This document shows, in pieces, positions 1 to 10,093 of a stretch of 22,967 nt of DNA. Each line of letters begins with the position of its first letter. Position 1 is the stretch's first letter. The stretch comes from an uncultured Cellvibrio sp. (GTDB lineage: Bacteria > Pseudomonadota > Gammaproteobacteria > Pseudomonadales > Cellvibrionaceae), in NCBI GenBank assembly GCA_946481735.1, contig CAMLOU010000069.1, positions 1 through 22,967 on the forward strand. The letters run 5' to 3'. Under the pieces are notes generated by a model. That model saw only the letters and a program-made list of their open reading frames with translations, had not been told where the DNA came from and made no database searches. A program made the translations under genes and the position numbers.

Positions 1-1331
1 CCGTTGGGGCGGTCCCATTGTTGGCCGGTGTGGCCTAATTCTGTGGTTGAGATTCCGCCCGGTGCGAGCAGGCGCTGGCGGATGGTGTCGGCGACGGCGT
101 TGGCTTGTTCAGGACTGGCCATCTCGACAAACAGCGGAACTACCGTGGCCGCAGTGAGATTGTCACGCTGTTGTTGCAGTTGCCAATCGTAATCCATGTA
201 GGCGCCTTCACTCTCTCGCCAGAAGTATTTATTGATCGCGGCCTGACGGGCATTCGCGCGCTGAATAAAATCATCCGCTGCCTGTATTTCACCGGCTTGC
301 GCGCACAGGCGGGCGATCTGTCGCTCCAGCTTAAACAGCAGGCAATTAAGATCCACCGGCACAATCGCCGTGGTGCGAATGGTTGCTAATGAATGCGGAT
401 CGGCTTGCCAGCGCGAACTGAAATCCCATCCGGATTCTGCTGCCGCGCGTAAATCGCGATATACATCGTGGGCCGGGCGGGTTGATGCGCGTGCGGTGGT
501 CACGTCTTCGAAATAAGATTCCTCGCGCGGACCATCGCGATCATCCCAATAGCGGTTTAACCATGCACCGCAGGCCATGCGCACACAGCGGCGATGTGCT
601 TCTCCCGGGCGCAAATCATCTGCACCATCCATCCAGAAAGCGTATTCCTTACGCAGCTGCGGTAAATAATCGAGCGCTTTGTGAATGCCGCCGGTTTCGA
701 ATAACTCCACCATCAGGCAAAACACCGGCGGCTGTGACCGGCTCAGGTAATAGTTGCGGGTGCCATTAGGCACATGGCCGTAGGTGTCGATGAGGTAGGC
801 AAAATTATCAGCCATGGATCGTAGCAAGTTCGACCGTTTGCGGTCGAGCAGTCCGAGCATGGTGAAATAGGAATCCCAATAATACAGCTCACTAAAACGC
901 CCACCGGGTACCACATAATCATGAGGCAAAGCGAGCAGTGATGAACGCTTGGGATGTTTGCGCGGGCGACGGGTTAAAACATCCCACAGTCTATCAATAT
1001 GTTCCGCCAGGCTCAGCTCACGGTTGGCAACAAAACAATCGGGCGGCGCTTCCTCAGCGGTAAAGTTGTCGAGCACAAACTGCCGTAAATTAAAATCCTC
1101 GCGCGCACAATGTGCACGATACTCACGAAGAATATGTTCAGGATCATGGCGCGGCACACAGTCTACAAAGGTTTTGCTATCGGAAAATATTTCGTTCATT
1201 TGCACCGCAACAAACAATTCTTGATAGCGGTCTGCGGGCGTCAGGGTATCGGGCGGTAATAAATGTTGAATATCGTCAGCATCAACCAGCTCATCATCAG
1301 CAGTGGGTATTACTGCTCCGTATAATTCCAC
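1..1331 (-). CDS. treF: Cytoplasmic alpha,alpha-trehalase (GH37), partial at left edge
   Basis: Hydrolyses trehalose to two glucose molecules in the cytoplasm. I translated this frame by hand: 443 residues are visible and the frame is open at position 1. It aligns along its length with E. coli TreF as I remember it. Trehalase signature 1 (PGGRFSELYYWDSYF) is at residues 142-156, the catalytic-acid context SGWDFSSRW is at 300-308 (Asp303), and the second signature begins at the edge (QWDRPN, 438-443). The catalytic base and about 100 C-terminal residues lie outside the window. There is no signal peptide, which favours TreF over periplasmic TreA. No ATG lies at the right place; the best start is GTG at 1329-1331, preceded by GGAGG with a 6-nt spacer, both inside the 3' end of the SDR gene. 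That 22-nt overlap suggests translational coupling. It is the last visible gene of the glucan/trehalose operon. Confidence 0.93.
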   Translation of the reverse strand, partial: MELYGAVIPTADDELVDADDIQHLLPPDTLTPADRYQELFVAVQMNEIFSDSKTFVDCVPRHDPEHILREYRAHCAREDFNLRQFVLDNFTAEEAPPDCFVANRELSLAEHIDRLWDVLTRRPRKHPKRSSLLALPHDYVVPGGRFSELYYWDSYFTMLGLLDRKRSNLLRSMADNFAYLIDTYGHVPNGTRNYYLSRSQPPVFCLMVELFETGGIHKALDYLPQLRKEYAFWMDGADDLRPGEAHRRCVRMACGAWLNRYWDDRDGPREESYFEDVTTARASTRPAHDVYRDLRAAAESGWDFSSRWQADPHSLATIRTTAIVPVDLNCLLFKLERQIARLCAQAGEIQAADDFIQRANARQAAINKYFWRESEGAYMDYDWQLQQQRDNLTAATVVPLFVEMASPEQANAVADTIRQRLLAPGGISTTELGHTGQQWDRPN

Positions 1332-2077
1332 AACAGGCCTCCATCAACATAAAAGGTCGAACCGGTAACATAATCTGCATCCGCTGATGCGAGGAACGCC
1401 GCTAAACCAGCCACATCTTCCGGTTGCCCCAGGCGCCGCAGCGGAATATTGCACAGCAACTTTTCCAGTAGCACAGGGTTATTAAGCAAGGTTTTATTCA
1501 TGGGCGTTTCAATGGCGCCCGGTGCAATGTTATTGACGGTAATGCCGAGGTGCGCCAACTCAATGGCCAGATTGCGCGTCATCATCTTGAGCGCGCCTTT
1601 ACTTGCACAATAAGCAGTAAAGTTTGGGAAGGGTAATTCTTCGTGAACGGAACTGATATTAATAATTTTGCCCCCACGCCCGGTATCGCGCAGGTGTTGT
1701 ACGAAAGCCTGGGCAGTGAAGAACGCGCCTTTTAGATTGACGCTCATGGTGCGATCAAAATGCGCTTCTGTCATCTCCCAGAAGGGCGCAGGCTTTTCTA
1801 CCCCGGCATTATTGACCAGGATGTCTATTGAACCCATCCGCGCCACGCCTTCGGTAATCAAATACCGGCAGGTTGCTACGTCGGAAATGTCACCGGCCAG
1901 TACGCACACGCGGCACCCGTGGGCCTGGACCTGCTCAGCTGCCGCCGCCGAGCGTTCATCTTCCAAGCGCCCGGCAATAATTATGTCGGCCCCTTCCTTT
2001 GCCAGGCGCTCTGCAATGCCCAGGCCTATGCCTTGCGTGCTGCCGGTTACCAAAGCCACTTTGTTGGTCAGTCTCAT
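1310..2077 (-). CDS. SDR-family oxidoreductase, glucose 1-dehydrogenase-like
   Basis: A classical short-chain dehydrogenase/reductase of 255 residues. The NAD(P)-binding motif TGSTQGIG is at 11-18, NNAG at 89-92, the catalytic serine in ISSVHE at 141-146 (probably Ser143), and Tyr156/Lys160 in YCASK. The segments SSVHE, NNIAPGAIETPMN and YVTGSTFYVDGG resemble bacterial glucose 1-dehydrogenases, so oxidation of glucose to gluconolactone is a reasonable guess next to trehalase. SDR substrates are hard to predict, however, and a 3-oxoacyl-ACP reductase-like role cannot be excluded. The frame can be extended to 2116, but I chose ATG 2075-2077 because GAGGGAG precedes it at good spacing and the N-terminus MRLTNKVALVTGS fits the family. 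It lies 117 bp downstream of glgB and overlaps the start of treF. Confidence 0.85.
   Translation of the reverse strand: MRLTNKVALVTGSTQGIGLGIAERLAKEGADIIIAGRLEDERSAAAAEQVQAHGCRVCVLAGDISDVATCRYLITEGVARMGSIDILVNNAGVEKPAPFWEMTEAHFDRTMSVNLKGAFFTAQAFVQHLRDTGRGGKIINISSVHEELPFPNFTAYCASKGALKMMTRNLAIELAHLGITVNNIAPGAIETPMNKTLLNNPVLLEKLLCNIPLRRLGQPEDVAGLAAFLASADADYVTGSTFYVDGGLLWNYTEQ
1338..1342 (-). promoter_or_regulatory. Ribosome-binding site that fixes the treF GTG start
   Basis: The minus strand reads GGAGG, then 6 nt, then GTG. The site lies within the codons for the C-terminal Gly-Gly-Leu of the upstream dehydrogenase. It is the only good Shine-Dalgarno sequence in front of the trehalase frame. 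Confidence 0.7.
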
Positions 2078-2154
2078 CGGAGCTCCCTCAGTGATGTGAT
2101 TTACAGTGAATGGCAATGATCATCCCGGATTTTCAGGCGTGTGTCTGTTAATAA

Positions 2155-2169
2155 CGCCACCCAGTGGCG
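2155..2169 (-). terminator. Small hairpin after glgB, possible weak terminator or attenuator
   Basis: A perfect 6-bp inverted repeat, CGCCAC/GTGGCG with a 3-nt loop, begins about 26 nt after the glgB stop. On the minus strand it is followed by TTATTAAC, a poor U-tract. It could reduce read-through into the SDR-treF pair, but the stem is short and the T-run is interrupted. Confidence 0.25.
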
Positions 2170-2194
2170 ACATGCTGATTGAATCCAAGATGCA

Positions 2195-4405
2195 CTAATA
2201 TTCGTGCTGTGAAGATGGTTTGAGTATCAATGCTCCCAGGGGCGGTAAATTCAGTTGGAGCATGTAGGGCTGGTCGTGGCCGTGCTCTTCGATAGCGAAT
2301 GCAGCAGCCACACCGGAGTTTGATCCGCCGTAGCATTCGGCATCGCTGTTTAACATAACCTTCCAGCTACCGCCAACGGGTACCCCGATCCGATAACCAG
2401 GGCGTGGGGTTGGCGTGAAGTTGTGCACGACCAATACCGGCGCGCCGCTTGTGCCACGGCGCAACCAGGCGTAGACGCTGTTTTTATGGTCATCGCCGAT
2501 GAGCCACTGAAACCCCTCCGTTTTGTGATCCAGCTCGTGTAGCGCAGGCTCGTTGCGGTACAGGTGGTTGACGTCTTTCAGCAATTGCTGCACACCGCGA
2601 TGTTCGGGGTAATCGAGCAAGAACCAATCGAGTTGTTCGTCGTGGTTCCATTCCCGCCACTGCGCGATATCGCAGCCCATAAACAACAATTTTTTGCCGG
2701 GATGGGTCCACATAAAGCTCAGGTAAAGTCGCAGGTTTGCAAATTTTTGCCAGTGGTCGCCGGGCATTTTGTTGAGCAGTGAACCTTTACCGTGGACTAC
2801 TTCGTCGTGGGATATCGGCAAAATAAAATTTTCGTAAAAGGCGTAAAGCAAACCAAATGTCAGTTGGTGATGGTGAAACGTTCGGTAGAGCGGATCTTCA
2901 CTCGCGTATTTAAGCGTGTCGTGCATCCAACCCATATTCCACTTGTAAATAAAGCCGAGGCCACCCTCTTGCGTTGGGCGGCTTACACCGGGCCAGGCGG
3001 TGGATTCTTCAGCAATAACCATGGTACCGGGCGCATCGCTGGCAACCACATCATTCAGGTGCCGCAAAAAATCAATGGCTTCGAGATTTTCGCGGCCGCC
3101 GTATTGGTTGGGAATCCACTCGCCCTGTTCGCGCGAATAATCGCGGTAGAGCATTGAGGCAACGGCGTCTACGCGCAAACCATCGACATGGTAAGCACGC
3201 AACCAATGCAGGGCGGAGGCGAGCATAAAGCCATGCACCTCGTTGCGGCCGAGGTTGTAAATATAGGTATCCCAGTCCTGATGAAAGCCTTCGAAAGGAT
3301 GGGCATATTCATACAGCGCGGTGCCGTCGAATTGACCGAGGCCGTGCGCATCGGTGGGAAAATGCGCGGGCACCCAATCGAGAATAATGCCAATGCCCGC
3401 CTGATGGCATTTATCCACAAAGGCCGCAAAATCGGCGGGGCTGCCGTAACGTGCAGTAGGTGCAAACTGTGAGAGCGGTTGGTAGCCCCAGGAGCCGCCA
3501 AAGGGATGCTCCATGATGGGCAATAATTCCACGTGGCTAAACCCCATGTCGACCAGATACGGAATTAATTGTTCGCCCAGTTCGTGCCAATTCAGGATCG
3601 GATCTTCTTCCCACCCACGCCGCCACGAGCCCACGTGTACTTCATAAATACTGATGGCTTGCTTATAAGGATCAGCGCTGTTGCGCCGCTGAATCCACTG
3701 TTGATCGTGCCATTGAAATTCGAGGGGCGCACTGACCACGGAACCGGTTGCTGGCGGTGCCTCGGTTGCCAGGGCCATGGGATCAGCCTTCAAGGTAAGG
3801 TTACTGTTGCAATCGAGAATTTCAAATTTATACACTTCGCCCGCTTGCAGTCGCGGTATAAAAATTTCCCATACACCGGCAGGATAACGCACGCGCATCG
3901 GATGGCGACGACCGTCCCAGGCGTTAAAATTTCCTACGACCGAAACACGCCGTGCATTGGGCGCCCACACTGAAAAGCGCACGCCGGAAATACCTTCATG
4001 GGTCGTCAGTTGCGCACCAAAAACCCGGCCCATCTCGCGATGATTACCTTCACCGAATAAATATAAATCCATATCGCCCAGCAGTGGACCGAAGGCGTAA
4101 GGGTCTTCCATCTCACACATGCCGTTCGCCCACAGAATTCGGTAGCGGTAGGGTTTGCGTGTGGGCATCGTGAGCGTAAATAAACCCGGCGCCAGATCCT
4201 GCGACATGACACCAAGGGATTTACCGGTAAGGGCATCAAGCACCTCAACGCTGATGGCGCGAGGCATAAAGGCGCGCAGGATATATTCTTCGCCTTGCGA
4301 ATGCGGCCCGAGATACGCAAACGGATCACCATGGCAGGCACGGACCAACGCTTCGATATGGCCGCGCTCCGCTTCAGAAAGAGCAGACACAGATTGATCA
4401 CTCAC
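2195..4405 (-). CDS. glgB: 1,4-alpha-glucan branching enzyme
   Basis: Introduces alpha-1,6 branches into linear alpha-1,4-glucan. At 736 residues it is close to E. coli GlgB (728). An N-terminal domain (about 10-120) precedes a CBM48 module (about 125-225) and a GH13 catalytic barrel. Catalytic residues sit in GLRVDAV (Asp413), IAEES (Glu466) and [13 protein letters not shown] (Asp534). The C-terminal all-beta domain runs to residue 736. The start is GTG at 4403-4405, forming a 4-nt GTGA overlap with the treS stop, with GGAG 8 nt upstream, so translation is probably coupled to treS. Here it would act on the linear polymer made by GlgE, encoded two genes upstream. No glgA or glgC is present in the window. 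Confidence 0.97.
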   Translation of the reverse strand: MSDQSVSALSEAERGHIEALVRACHGDPFAYLGPHSQGEEYILRAFMPRAISVEVLDALTGKSLGVMSQDLAPGLFTLTMPTRKPYRYRILWANGMCEMEDPYAFGPLLGDMDLYLFGEGNHREMGRVFGAQLTTHEGISGVRFSVWAPNARRVSVVGNFNAWDGRRHPMRVRYPAGVWEIFIPRLQAGEVYKFEILDCNSNLTLKADPMALATEAPPATGSVVSAPLEFQWHDQQWIQRRNSADPYKQAISIYEVHVGSWRRGWEEDPILNWHELGEQLIPYLVDMGFSHVELLPIMEHPFGGSWGYQPLSQFAPTARYGSPADFAAFVDKCHQAGIGIILDWVPAHFPTDAHGLGQFDGTALYEYAHPFEGFHQDWDTYIYNLGRNEVHGFMLASALHWLRAYHVDGLRVDAVASMLYRDYSREQGEWIPNQYGGRENLEAIDFLRHLNDVVASDAPGTMVIAEESTAWPGVSRPTQEGGLGFIYKWNMGWMHDTLKYASEDPLYRTFHHHQLTFGLLYAFYENFILPISHDEVVHGKGSLLNKMPGDHWQKFANLRLYLSFMWTHPGKKLLFMGCDIAQWREWNHDEQLDWFLLDYPEHRGVQQLLKDVNHLYRNEPALHELDHKTEGFQWLIGDDHKNSVYAWLRRGTSGAPVLVVHNFTPTPRPGYRIGVPVGGSWKVMLNSDAECYGGSNSGVAAAFAIEEHGHDQPYMLQLNLPPLGALILKPSSQHEY

Positions 4406-7400
4406 TGGTTACGCTCCAGATAATGTTGGGTAATGTCCATCAGGCCTTGTAGTGGTACATCGAGCCACTCCTGACGGAAGTTTGCTTCGTAAAGAATTTC
4501 GTATGCGGCTTTTTCAATGCGAAATAATGCCAGCGCGGCGTCCGGCCCGTGACACACCGTCCAGGCATGCGGTAGACCTGCAGCTGCTTCGCAATAGGCA
4601 TCCTGGAACGCACTGCGCGTTTGTTCGAGATACCGCGCCGCAATAGTGCGCCGTACTTTTTCCGCCTCGGGTGATTCGTCGGTACTCTGGGCATCGCGTA
4701 TTGCCATAGCTGCCGCGTAGTCAAATGAGCGCAACATACCTGCGACGTCCTTGAGTGGGCTCTGGCGATCGCGACGCTCGGCCATTGTTCGATTAGGCTC
4801 GCCCTCAAAATCAATAAAGTAGGCATCACCACCGACAACAAGTACCTGGCCCAGATGTAAATCACCGTGCACACGCGTACGAATACCACCGGCAGATTCG
4901 GCAGCGAGTTTATGTACGAGTGCAATCAATTCGTCGCGATGCGTGAGCAGCCAACTGGAATAGCGTGTACCTTCCGGTCCGAACACATAGCCGGTGCTGA
5001 TGGCATCCAACGCCTGGCGCACCAGCTCACTGGTATTCCTGGCCCACACATCTGTCTCTGCGATGGTGACGGGCAGCGAACCAAATTCCGGATTATCGGA
5101 GGCTTGTGCAAGTGTTAAATGCATTTCGCCGAGGCGTCGGCCAAGTTTATGCGCAAAGGCTTTAAGCTCTGACATCGCCGTATATTGGTTTTCAACCTGC
5201 GAGAGACCACCGGCAAGCTGATCGCGAATCGCACGTTCAAGTGTGTCCTGCGTCCATTGCCAGGCATCGCCCTGATTGGTGAGGAAGCCTTGCAAGATCA
5301 TCAGCGTGTACACCTGTCCCTCGGCATCTATGCGGCGTACTTCACCGAGCATGGGTGCGATATTTGAGTAGCCCTGCTCCGTGAGATAACCACCGATTTC
5401 ACTCTCCGGATGAATGCCCTGCACCACTCGACGAATCACTTTCAATACCATCGAATCGCCAATAATGACAGACGTATTGGATTGCTCGGCAGAAAGTACA
5501 TTTACCTCATCGTACGGTTTGTCTTCAACATGATTGAGCTGCGTGGTACCGATAAATTGAATTTCCCCTCCCTCCCACTCCATCACATATTCGTTGCGCA
5601 AATTACGTAATACCTGCCGCGTAAACGCCGGCAAGGTTAACGCATCGGTCAATAACCCCACTTCGCGACCACGCCGTAAACGTGCCAGCGCTAATGCTTC
5701 TTGCCTGGGCGTATGGGGATCTTTTTCGGGAATAAAACACAGCGGCAACTGGTACTGGCTCAGGTTTCCGTTAACATTCAATTCCACTTCGGCGAGTACC
5801 GAAATATCGCCCTCTTCGCTAAATGGCAGCGCATAAAGCATACGCACTTCGCCACCCGCGGTTTCGTCGTGCCCGGCAAACCAGCGACGTTTGGGCAAAT
5901 AGGTTTGCAGCGATTCGCGCTCAAGTGTGGTGCGCGCCGGTGTTTGCAAAAGTTCTGACAGTTGCCGTTTGATAACCAGCGTGGGCAATTCCGGCATACG
6001 TTCAACCGGGGCGATGTGCCATGCAGGCATTTGGGTTTCATCGGCCAGCAAGAACCAATAAAACGCGTAGGGGGGCAAGGTTAATTGATAATAAAATTCC
6101 CCAATGGGTGGGAAAGGCGCACCACCCACCATCTCAACAGGCACCTTGCCGTTAAACGCGGACAGGTCCAACTCTGCTGCCTGGGCCACACGCGATAAAT
6201 TGGCCACACAGAGGATGACTTCATGGCGACCATCCACACCGGTATATTCGCGCACGTAAGCCAGAATACGGCGATTGGTCGGCGCAAGCATCTTTAATGT
6301 GCCGCGGCCAAAGGCTTTTTGTTGCTTGCGCAGGGCGAGCATCCTGCGCGTCCAGTTCAGCAGCGAATGCGGATCGCGCGCTTGCGATTCAACGTTAACC
6401 GTTTGATAGCCGTACAAAGGGTCCTGAATCGGTGGCAAGACGAGACCGGCCGGATCAGCGCGCGAAAAGCCGCCGTTGCGATCAACGGACCATTGCATTG
6501 GTGTGCGCACGCCATCGCGGTCGCCGAGAAAAATATTATCGCCCATACCGATCTCATCACCGTAATACAAGGTCGGTGTGCCCGGCATGGACAGCAGCAA
6601 ACTGTTAAGCAATTCCACACGGCGGCGGTCGCGTTCAACCAGCGGCGCCAGGCGGCGGCGAATGCCCAGATTAATGCGCGCACGGCGGTCAGAAGCGTAG
6701 TAATTCCATAAATAATCGCGTTCTTTATCGGTCACCATTTCCAGCGTTAGCTCATCATGGTTGCGCAGAAAAATCGCCCATTGGCAATTGGAGGGGATCT
6801 CGGGTGTCTGCCGCAAGATATCAATAATGGGATAGCGGTCTTCCTGCGCGATGGCCATATACATGCGCGGCATCAACGGAAAATGAAATGCCATGTGGCA
6901 TTCATCACCTTCGCCACCGTCTTTTCCGCCGAAGTAGAGTTGCGTATCTTCCGGCCATTGGTTGGCTTCGGCGAGCAGCATACGGTCGGGGTATTTTGCG
7001 TCCAGCTCGGCGCGGATTTTTTTCAATACATCGTGCGTTTCTGGCAGATTTTCATTATTGGTGCCGTCGCGTTCGATCAAATAGGGAATCGCATCCAGAC
7101 GTAAGCCGTCCACACCCAGATCAAGCCAAAAGCGCATCACGCTGAGCACTTCTTTCATCACCTGCGGATTATCAAAATTCAAATCCGGCTGATGCGAATA
7201 GAAGCGGTGCCAGAAATATTGACCAGCCACCGGGTCCCAGGTCCAGTTGGAGTTTTCGGTATCGAGAAAAATAATGCGCGTGCCGGAATATTTTTCCGGG
7301 CTGTCGGACCACACGTAATAGTTGCGCGCCCTGGAACCTTTTTTAGCCTGGCGCGCGCGCTGAAACCAGGGATGTTGATCCGAGGTGTGGTTAATGACCA

Positions 7401-7728
7401 GCTCGGTAATCACCCGCAACCCGCGTTGATGCGCCGCCGCAATAAATCGACGTGCGTCAGCCATCGAACCATAGTCAGGATGCACGGCACGGTACTCAGC
7501 AATATCGTAACCATCATCACGACGTGGCGAGGGATAGAATGGCAGCAGCCAAATTGTATTTATCCCAAGGTCCGCAATGTAATCGAGCTTTTCAATCAAG
7601 CCGGGAAAATCGCCAATGCCATCGTTATTGGAATCGTAAAACGATTTCACGTGCACTTGGTAAATTATTGCGTCCTTGTACCACAGAGGGTCTTTTAAAA
7701 AGGCCGCAGGCTTGGCGCGCTTCGCCAT
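4402..7728 (-). CDS. treS: Trehalose synthase / maltokinase fusion protein
   Basis: A bifunctional protein of 1108 residues. The N-terminal GH13 part (about 1-560) is trehalose synthase, interconverting trehalose and maltose. Its start resembles known TreS proteins ([17 protein letters not shown]), with Asp212 in DGLRLDA, Glu254 in LLAEANQ and Asp325 in LRNHDE as the expected catalytic residues. The C-terminal part (about 590-1108) is a maltokinase (Mak/Pep2) with the kinase-like motifs [10 protein letters not shown] (952-961) and IDFEGEP (Asp973), making maltose-1-phosphate with ATP. Fusion of the two is common in proteobacteria and channels trehalose towards GlgE. ATG at 7726-7728 follows AGGTGA and lies 8 nt after the glgE stop; the 3' end overlaps the glgB start by 4 nt. 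Confidence 0.97.
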   Translation of the reverse strand: MAKRAKPAAFLKDPLWYKDAIIYQVHVKSFYDSNNDGIGDFPGLIEKLDYIADLGINTIWLLPFYPSPRRDDGYDIAEYRAVHPDYGSMADARRFIAAAHQRGLRVITELVINHTSDQHPWFQRARQAKKGSRARNYYVWSDSPEKYSGTRIIFLDTENSNWTWDPVAGQYFWHRFYSHQPDLNFDNPQVMKEVLSVMRFWLDLGVDGLRLDAIPYLIERDGTNNENLPETHDVLKKIRAELDAKYPDRMLLAEANQWPEDTQLYFGGKDGGEGDECHMAFHFPLMPRMYMAIAQEDRYPIIDILRQTPEIPSNCQWAIFLRNHDELTLEMVTDKERDYLWNYYASDRRARINLGIRRRLAPLVERDRRRVELLNSLLLSMPGTPTLYYGDEIGMGDNIFLGDRDGVRTPMQWSVDRNGGFSRADPAGLVLPPIQDPLYGYQTVNVESQARDPHSLLNWTRRMLALRKQQKAFGRGTLKMLAPTNRRILAYVREYTGVDGRHEVILCVANLSRVAQAAELDLSAFNGKVPVEMVGGAPFPPIGEFYYQLTLPPYAFYWFLLADETQMPAWHIAPVERMPELPTLVIKRQLSELLQTPARTTLERESLQTYLPKRRWFAGHDETAGGEVRMLYALPFSEEGDISVLAEVELNVNGNLSQYQLPLCFIPEKDPHTPRQEALALARLRRGREVGLLTDALTLPAFTRQVLRNLRNEYVMEWEGGEIQFIGTTQLNHVEDKPYDEVNVLSAEQSNTSVIIGDSMVLKVIRRVVQGIHPESEIGGYLTEQGYSNIAPMLGEVRRIDAEGQVYTLMILQGFLTNQGDAWQWTQDTLERAIRDQLAGGLSQVENQYTAMSELKAFAHKLGRRLGEMHLTLAQASDNPEFGSLPVTIAETDVWARNTSELVRQALDAISTGYVFGPEGTRYSSWLLTHRDELIALVHKLAAESAGGIRTRVHGDLHLGQVLVVGGDAYFIDFEGEPNRTMAERRDRQSPLKDVAGMLRSFDYAAAMAIRDAQSTDESPEAEKVRRTIAARYLEQTRSAFQDAYCEAAAGLPHAWTVCHGPDAALALFRIEKAAYEILYEANFRQEWLDVPLQGLMDITQHYLERNQ

Positions 7729-7736
7729 GAGTCACC

Positions 7737-9740
7737 TCACCGTACAGGGTGAATACGCCAGATGCCGAATGGCTGATGCCAGGGCTCCAGACGCATCCAC
7801 TGGGTTTTGCCATACCAGGTCCAGGTATGGCCGTTCATCAGATCTTCGCCGTGCATGCTATGGAAGTCGGGTAAACCGAATTCCCACAGCGGTAATTCAA
7901 AGGAGGCTTCATGGGCGTGAAATGGATCAAGGTTGATGGCGATCAGGATAAAGTTACTGAGGTCCGGCGTGCGTTTACCGAAATAGAGGATGTTGTCGTT
8001 GTCGGCTTTGTAGGCTTTAAAACCCAAATGCGTTTGCAATGCAGGATTCAAACGGCGAATGCGATTGAGCTGGGCAATTTCCGCGTTGATGTTACCCGGT
8101 GCGAAATAATCCCGCGCGCGAATTTCATATTTTTCGGAATTAAGGTACTCCTCTTTACCCGGAACCGGTTCAGCCTCACAGATTTCAAAGCCTGAATACA
8201 TGCCCCACAAACCTGAACCCATAGTGGCGAGGGCTGCGCGAATTAAAAAGCCCGGGCGCCCGCTGTTATGCAAAAAACGCGGATTGATGTCAGGCGTATT
8301 GACGAAAAAATTTGGGCGGTAACAGTCACGCCACGGCGCCTCGTTAAGCTCGGTGAAGTAGGCTTCCAATTCCGCTTTGGTATTGCGCCAGGTGAAATAG
8401 GTGTAGCTTTGGCTGAAACCAATCTTCCCCAGGCGTGCCATCATTGCAGGCTTGGTGAACGCTTCAGCAAGAAAAATAACGTCAGGATATTTATGGCGGA
8501 TATCTGCGATCAACCACTCCCAGAAAGGCAGCGGTTTCGTATGCGGATTGTCCACGCGAAAAAGTGTTACGCCCTGCTCTACCCACCCTTCCACCACGTC
8601 GCGCAGCGCTAGCCACAAATCAGGAATTGCGGCGTCTGCATAAAAATCGACATTAACGATGTCTTCATATTTTTTAGGTGGATTTTCAGCGTGACGAATA
8701 CTGCCGTCCGGTCGCCAACTGAACCAGCCGGGGTGCTCCGCCAACCAGTGATGGTCTGGTGAGCACTGAATCGCAAAGTCGAGCGCAATCTCAAGTTGGT
8801 GCTCACGGGCCGCTTTTACCAACGCACGAAAATCTTCGCGCGTACCCAGCGCCGGATGTATGGCTTCGTGACCGCCCTCCGCACTGCCGATGGCGTAAGG
8901 GCTACCGGGATCGTCGGCATTGGCAACCAGGGAATTATTGCGCCCTTTGCGATTGCGTTCACCGATGGGATGAATAGGTGGAAAATACAGTACATCAAAG
9001 CCCATGGCACTGATGGCTGGCAGGCGCTTGATGACATCATTAAATGTGCCGTGGCGATGAGGATCGTTACTTGCGGAACGCGGAAATAATTCATACCAGC
9101 TCGCAAACTGCGCCAGCTTTCGTTCTACATCAATTAAATAAACCGGGCTGCGTATCTGGTGTGGATGCGCTTCCATGCTGCCCATAACTTGCGCTGTGGC
9201 TGGTGCGAGTAAAACAGCAAGGCATTCATCGTCGTTACGCGCCGTTTCCAGTTGATGCAGTAATCCACGAACCTGTTCGGCTTGCTGCGCCGATGCGCGC
9301 TCAGCAATCTGCCGCACCAACAACTCACCCTCCTGTAATTCAAGATGAATGGGTACACCAGCAGAATGTTTTTTAGTGATCTCGTAAACGAAGGTTGCAT
9401 AGACATCCCACCAGGCTTCGACAGCAAATTCTATTCTGCCAGCACGCGTTGGTGTAAAGGATGTTTGCCAGCGGTCGTTACCCCGTTCTTTCAACGGCAG
9501 CCTTTGCCATTTCTCTTCAGCCTCCATGCGCCACAGCACCGCAGCGGCCAATTTATCGTGCGTATCAGAAAAAATTACCGCACGGATGGTTATCGGACTT
9601 CCAACGGTACCTTTTGCAGCGAAGCGCCCCGCTTCGATAACGGGCTCAATATTTTCTATTGCAATCCGCGGCAGTTTTACCGCGACATTCACATCAGTGG
9701 GATGTGCTGCGGTATGAATTCGGTTTTCGGCGAGCGACAT
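7737..9740 (-). CDS. glgE: Alpha-1,4-glucan:maltose-1-phosphate maltosyltransferase
   Basis: A GH13_3 enzyme that transfers maltosyl units from alpha-maltose-1-phosphate to the non-reducing end of alpha-1,4-glucan. At 667 residues it is of usual GlgE length. An N-terminal beta domain (about 20-130) is followed by a helical insertion typical of GlgE and the catalytic barrel. The expected nucleophile is Asp397 in FRVDNPHTKP and the acid/base is Glu426 in FLAEAFTKP; HPIGERNRKGRNN (257-269) and ENPPKKYEDI (352-361) are also highly typical of GlgE. ATG at 9738-9740 is preceded by AGGAAGG at 5-nt spacing. It is the first gene of the operon, 8 nt ahead of treS, and uses the product of the TreS-maltokinase fusion. 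Confidence 0.97.
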   Translation of the reverse strand: MSLAENRIHTAAHPTDVNVAVKLPRIAIENIEPVIEAGRFAAKGTVGSPITIRAVIFSDTHDKLAAAVLWRMEAEEKWQRLPLKERGNDRWQTSFTPTRAGRIEFAVEAWWDVYATFVYEITKKHSAGVPIHLELQEGELLVRQIAERASAQQAEQVRGLLHQLETARNDDECLAVLLAPATAQVMGSMEAHPHQIRSPVYLIDVERKLAQFASWYELFPRSASNDPHRHGTFNDVIKRLPAISAMGFDVLYFPPIHPIGERNRKGRNNSLVANADDPGSPYAIGSAEGGHEAIHPALGTREDFRALVKAAREHQLEIALDFAIQCSPDHHWLAEHPGWFSWRPDGSIRHAENPPKKYEDIVNVDFYADAAIPDLWLALRDVVEGWVEQGVTLFRVDNPHTKPLPFWEWLIADIRHKYPDVIFLAEAFTKPAMMARLGKIGFSQSYTYFTWRNTKAELEAYFTELNEAPWRDCYRPNFFVNTPDINPRFLHNSGRPGFLIRAALATMGSGLWGMYSGFEICEAEPVPGKEEYLNSEKYEIRARDYFAPGNINAEIAQLNRIRRLNPALQTHLGFKAYKADNDNILYFGKRTPDLSNFILIAINLDPFHAHEASFELPLWEFGLPDFHSMHGEDLMNGHTWTWYGKTQWMRLEPWHQPFGIWRIHPVR

Positions 9741-9853
9741 CGTAACCTTCCTCTCTTTTCCGTTTTTGCATCCTCGGTAAAGCCTTGCTGATGCCGGGCA
9801 GCAGAAAGAAAAAGAGTCACACGCTCATGTGTGGCGGCTAGCAGCACTTCTCC

Positions 9854-9876
9854 AAGGCTATTTCACCAGTAGCCTT
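9854..9876 (-). repeat. Inverted repeat in the glgE leader
   Basis: AAGGCTA and TAGCCTT form a perfect 7-bp inverted repeat with a 9-nt loop, about 115-135 nt upstream of the glgE start. If transcription starts near 9920 it would form a hairpin in the 5' untranslated RNA. No T-run follows, so it is not a terminator. Its function is unknown. Confidence 0.4.
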
Positions 9877-9901
9877 ATGGTGCGCTCATTGAATCAAAAC
9901 C

Positions 9902-9921
9902 TATGTTCGGCTGTGAACATA
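9902..9921. promoter_or_regulatory. 20-bp palindrome, candidate operator for the glgE operon
   Basis: The sequence TATGTTCGGCTGTGAACATA has perfect 7-bp arms separated by 6 bp. It lies just downstream of the weak candidate -10 element for glgE on the minus strand, where repressor operators are often found. The dyad is seen directly; the regulator and the promoter are inferred. GTTC-N6-GAAC does not match an operator I can name with confidence. Confidence 0.4.
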
Positions 9922-9950
9922 ATTTGCTATAAACGCAGAGATAATGCGCC

Positions 9951-9966
9951 AAAAAAGATCTTTTTT
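9951..9966. repeat. 16-bp perfect AT-rich palindrome upstream of glgE
   Basis: AAAAAAGATCTTTTTT is self-complementary over all 16 bases. It abuts the weak candidate -35 of the glgE promoter and may be a protein-binding or bent-DNA element. A-tract palindromes also arise by chance in AT-rich DNA, so a function is uncertain. Confidence 0.35.
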
Positions 9967-10072
9967 ACATAAATTAATTAATAGGCAAATTTGTGTTCCG
10001 CTTAAACGAAGCGAAAAAATATCACAAAAAAATACATCGTTAAAATCTAGCGAAACGTAAATAGCGATAAAT

Positions 10073-10093
10073 AATTTGCGATTTTAGCAAATT
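10073..10093. repeat. AATTTGC-N7-GCAAATT inverted repeat
   Basis: A perfect 7-bp inverted repeat with a 7-bp spacer. The same heptamer also occurs singly at 9921-9927 (AATTTGC) and 9985-9991 (GCAAATT), giving four copies within about 175 bp upstream of glgE. This may be a recurring regulator half-site. Confidence 0.35.

Noticed and set aside
9902..9921. Palindrome considered as a LexA site
   Set aside because: Known LexA boxes are CTGT-N8-ACAG in gammaproteobacteria or GAAC-N4-GTTC in Firmicutes; this is GTTC-N6-GAAC and lies before a metabolic operon.
9999..10013. CGCTT-AAACG-AAGCG hairpin considered as a terminator
   Set aside because: On the plus strand it is followed by A residues, and on the minus strand the T-run precedes the stem, so neither direction fits an intrinsic terminator.
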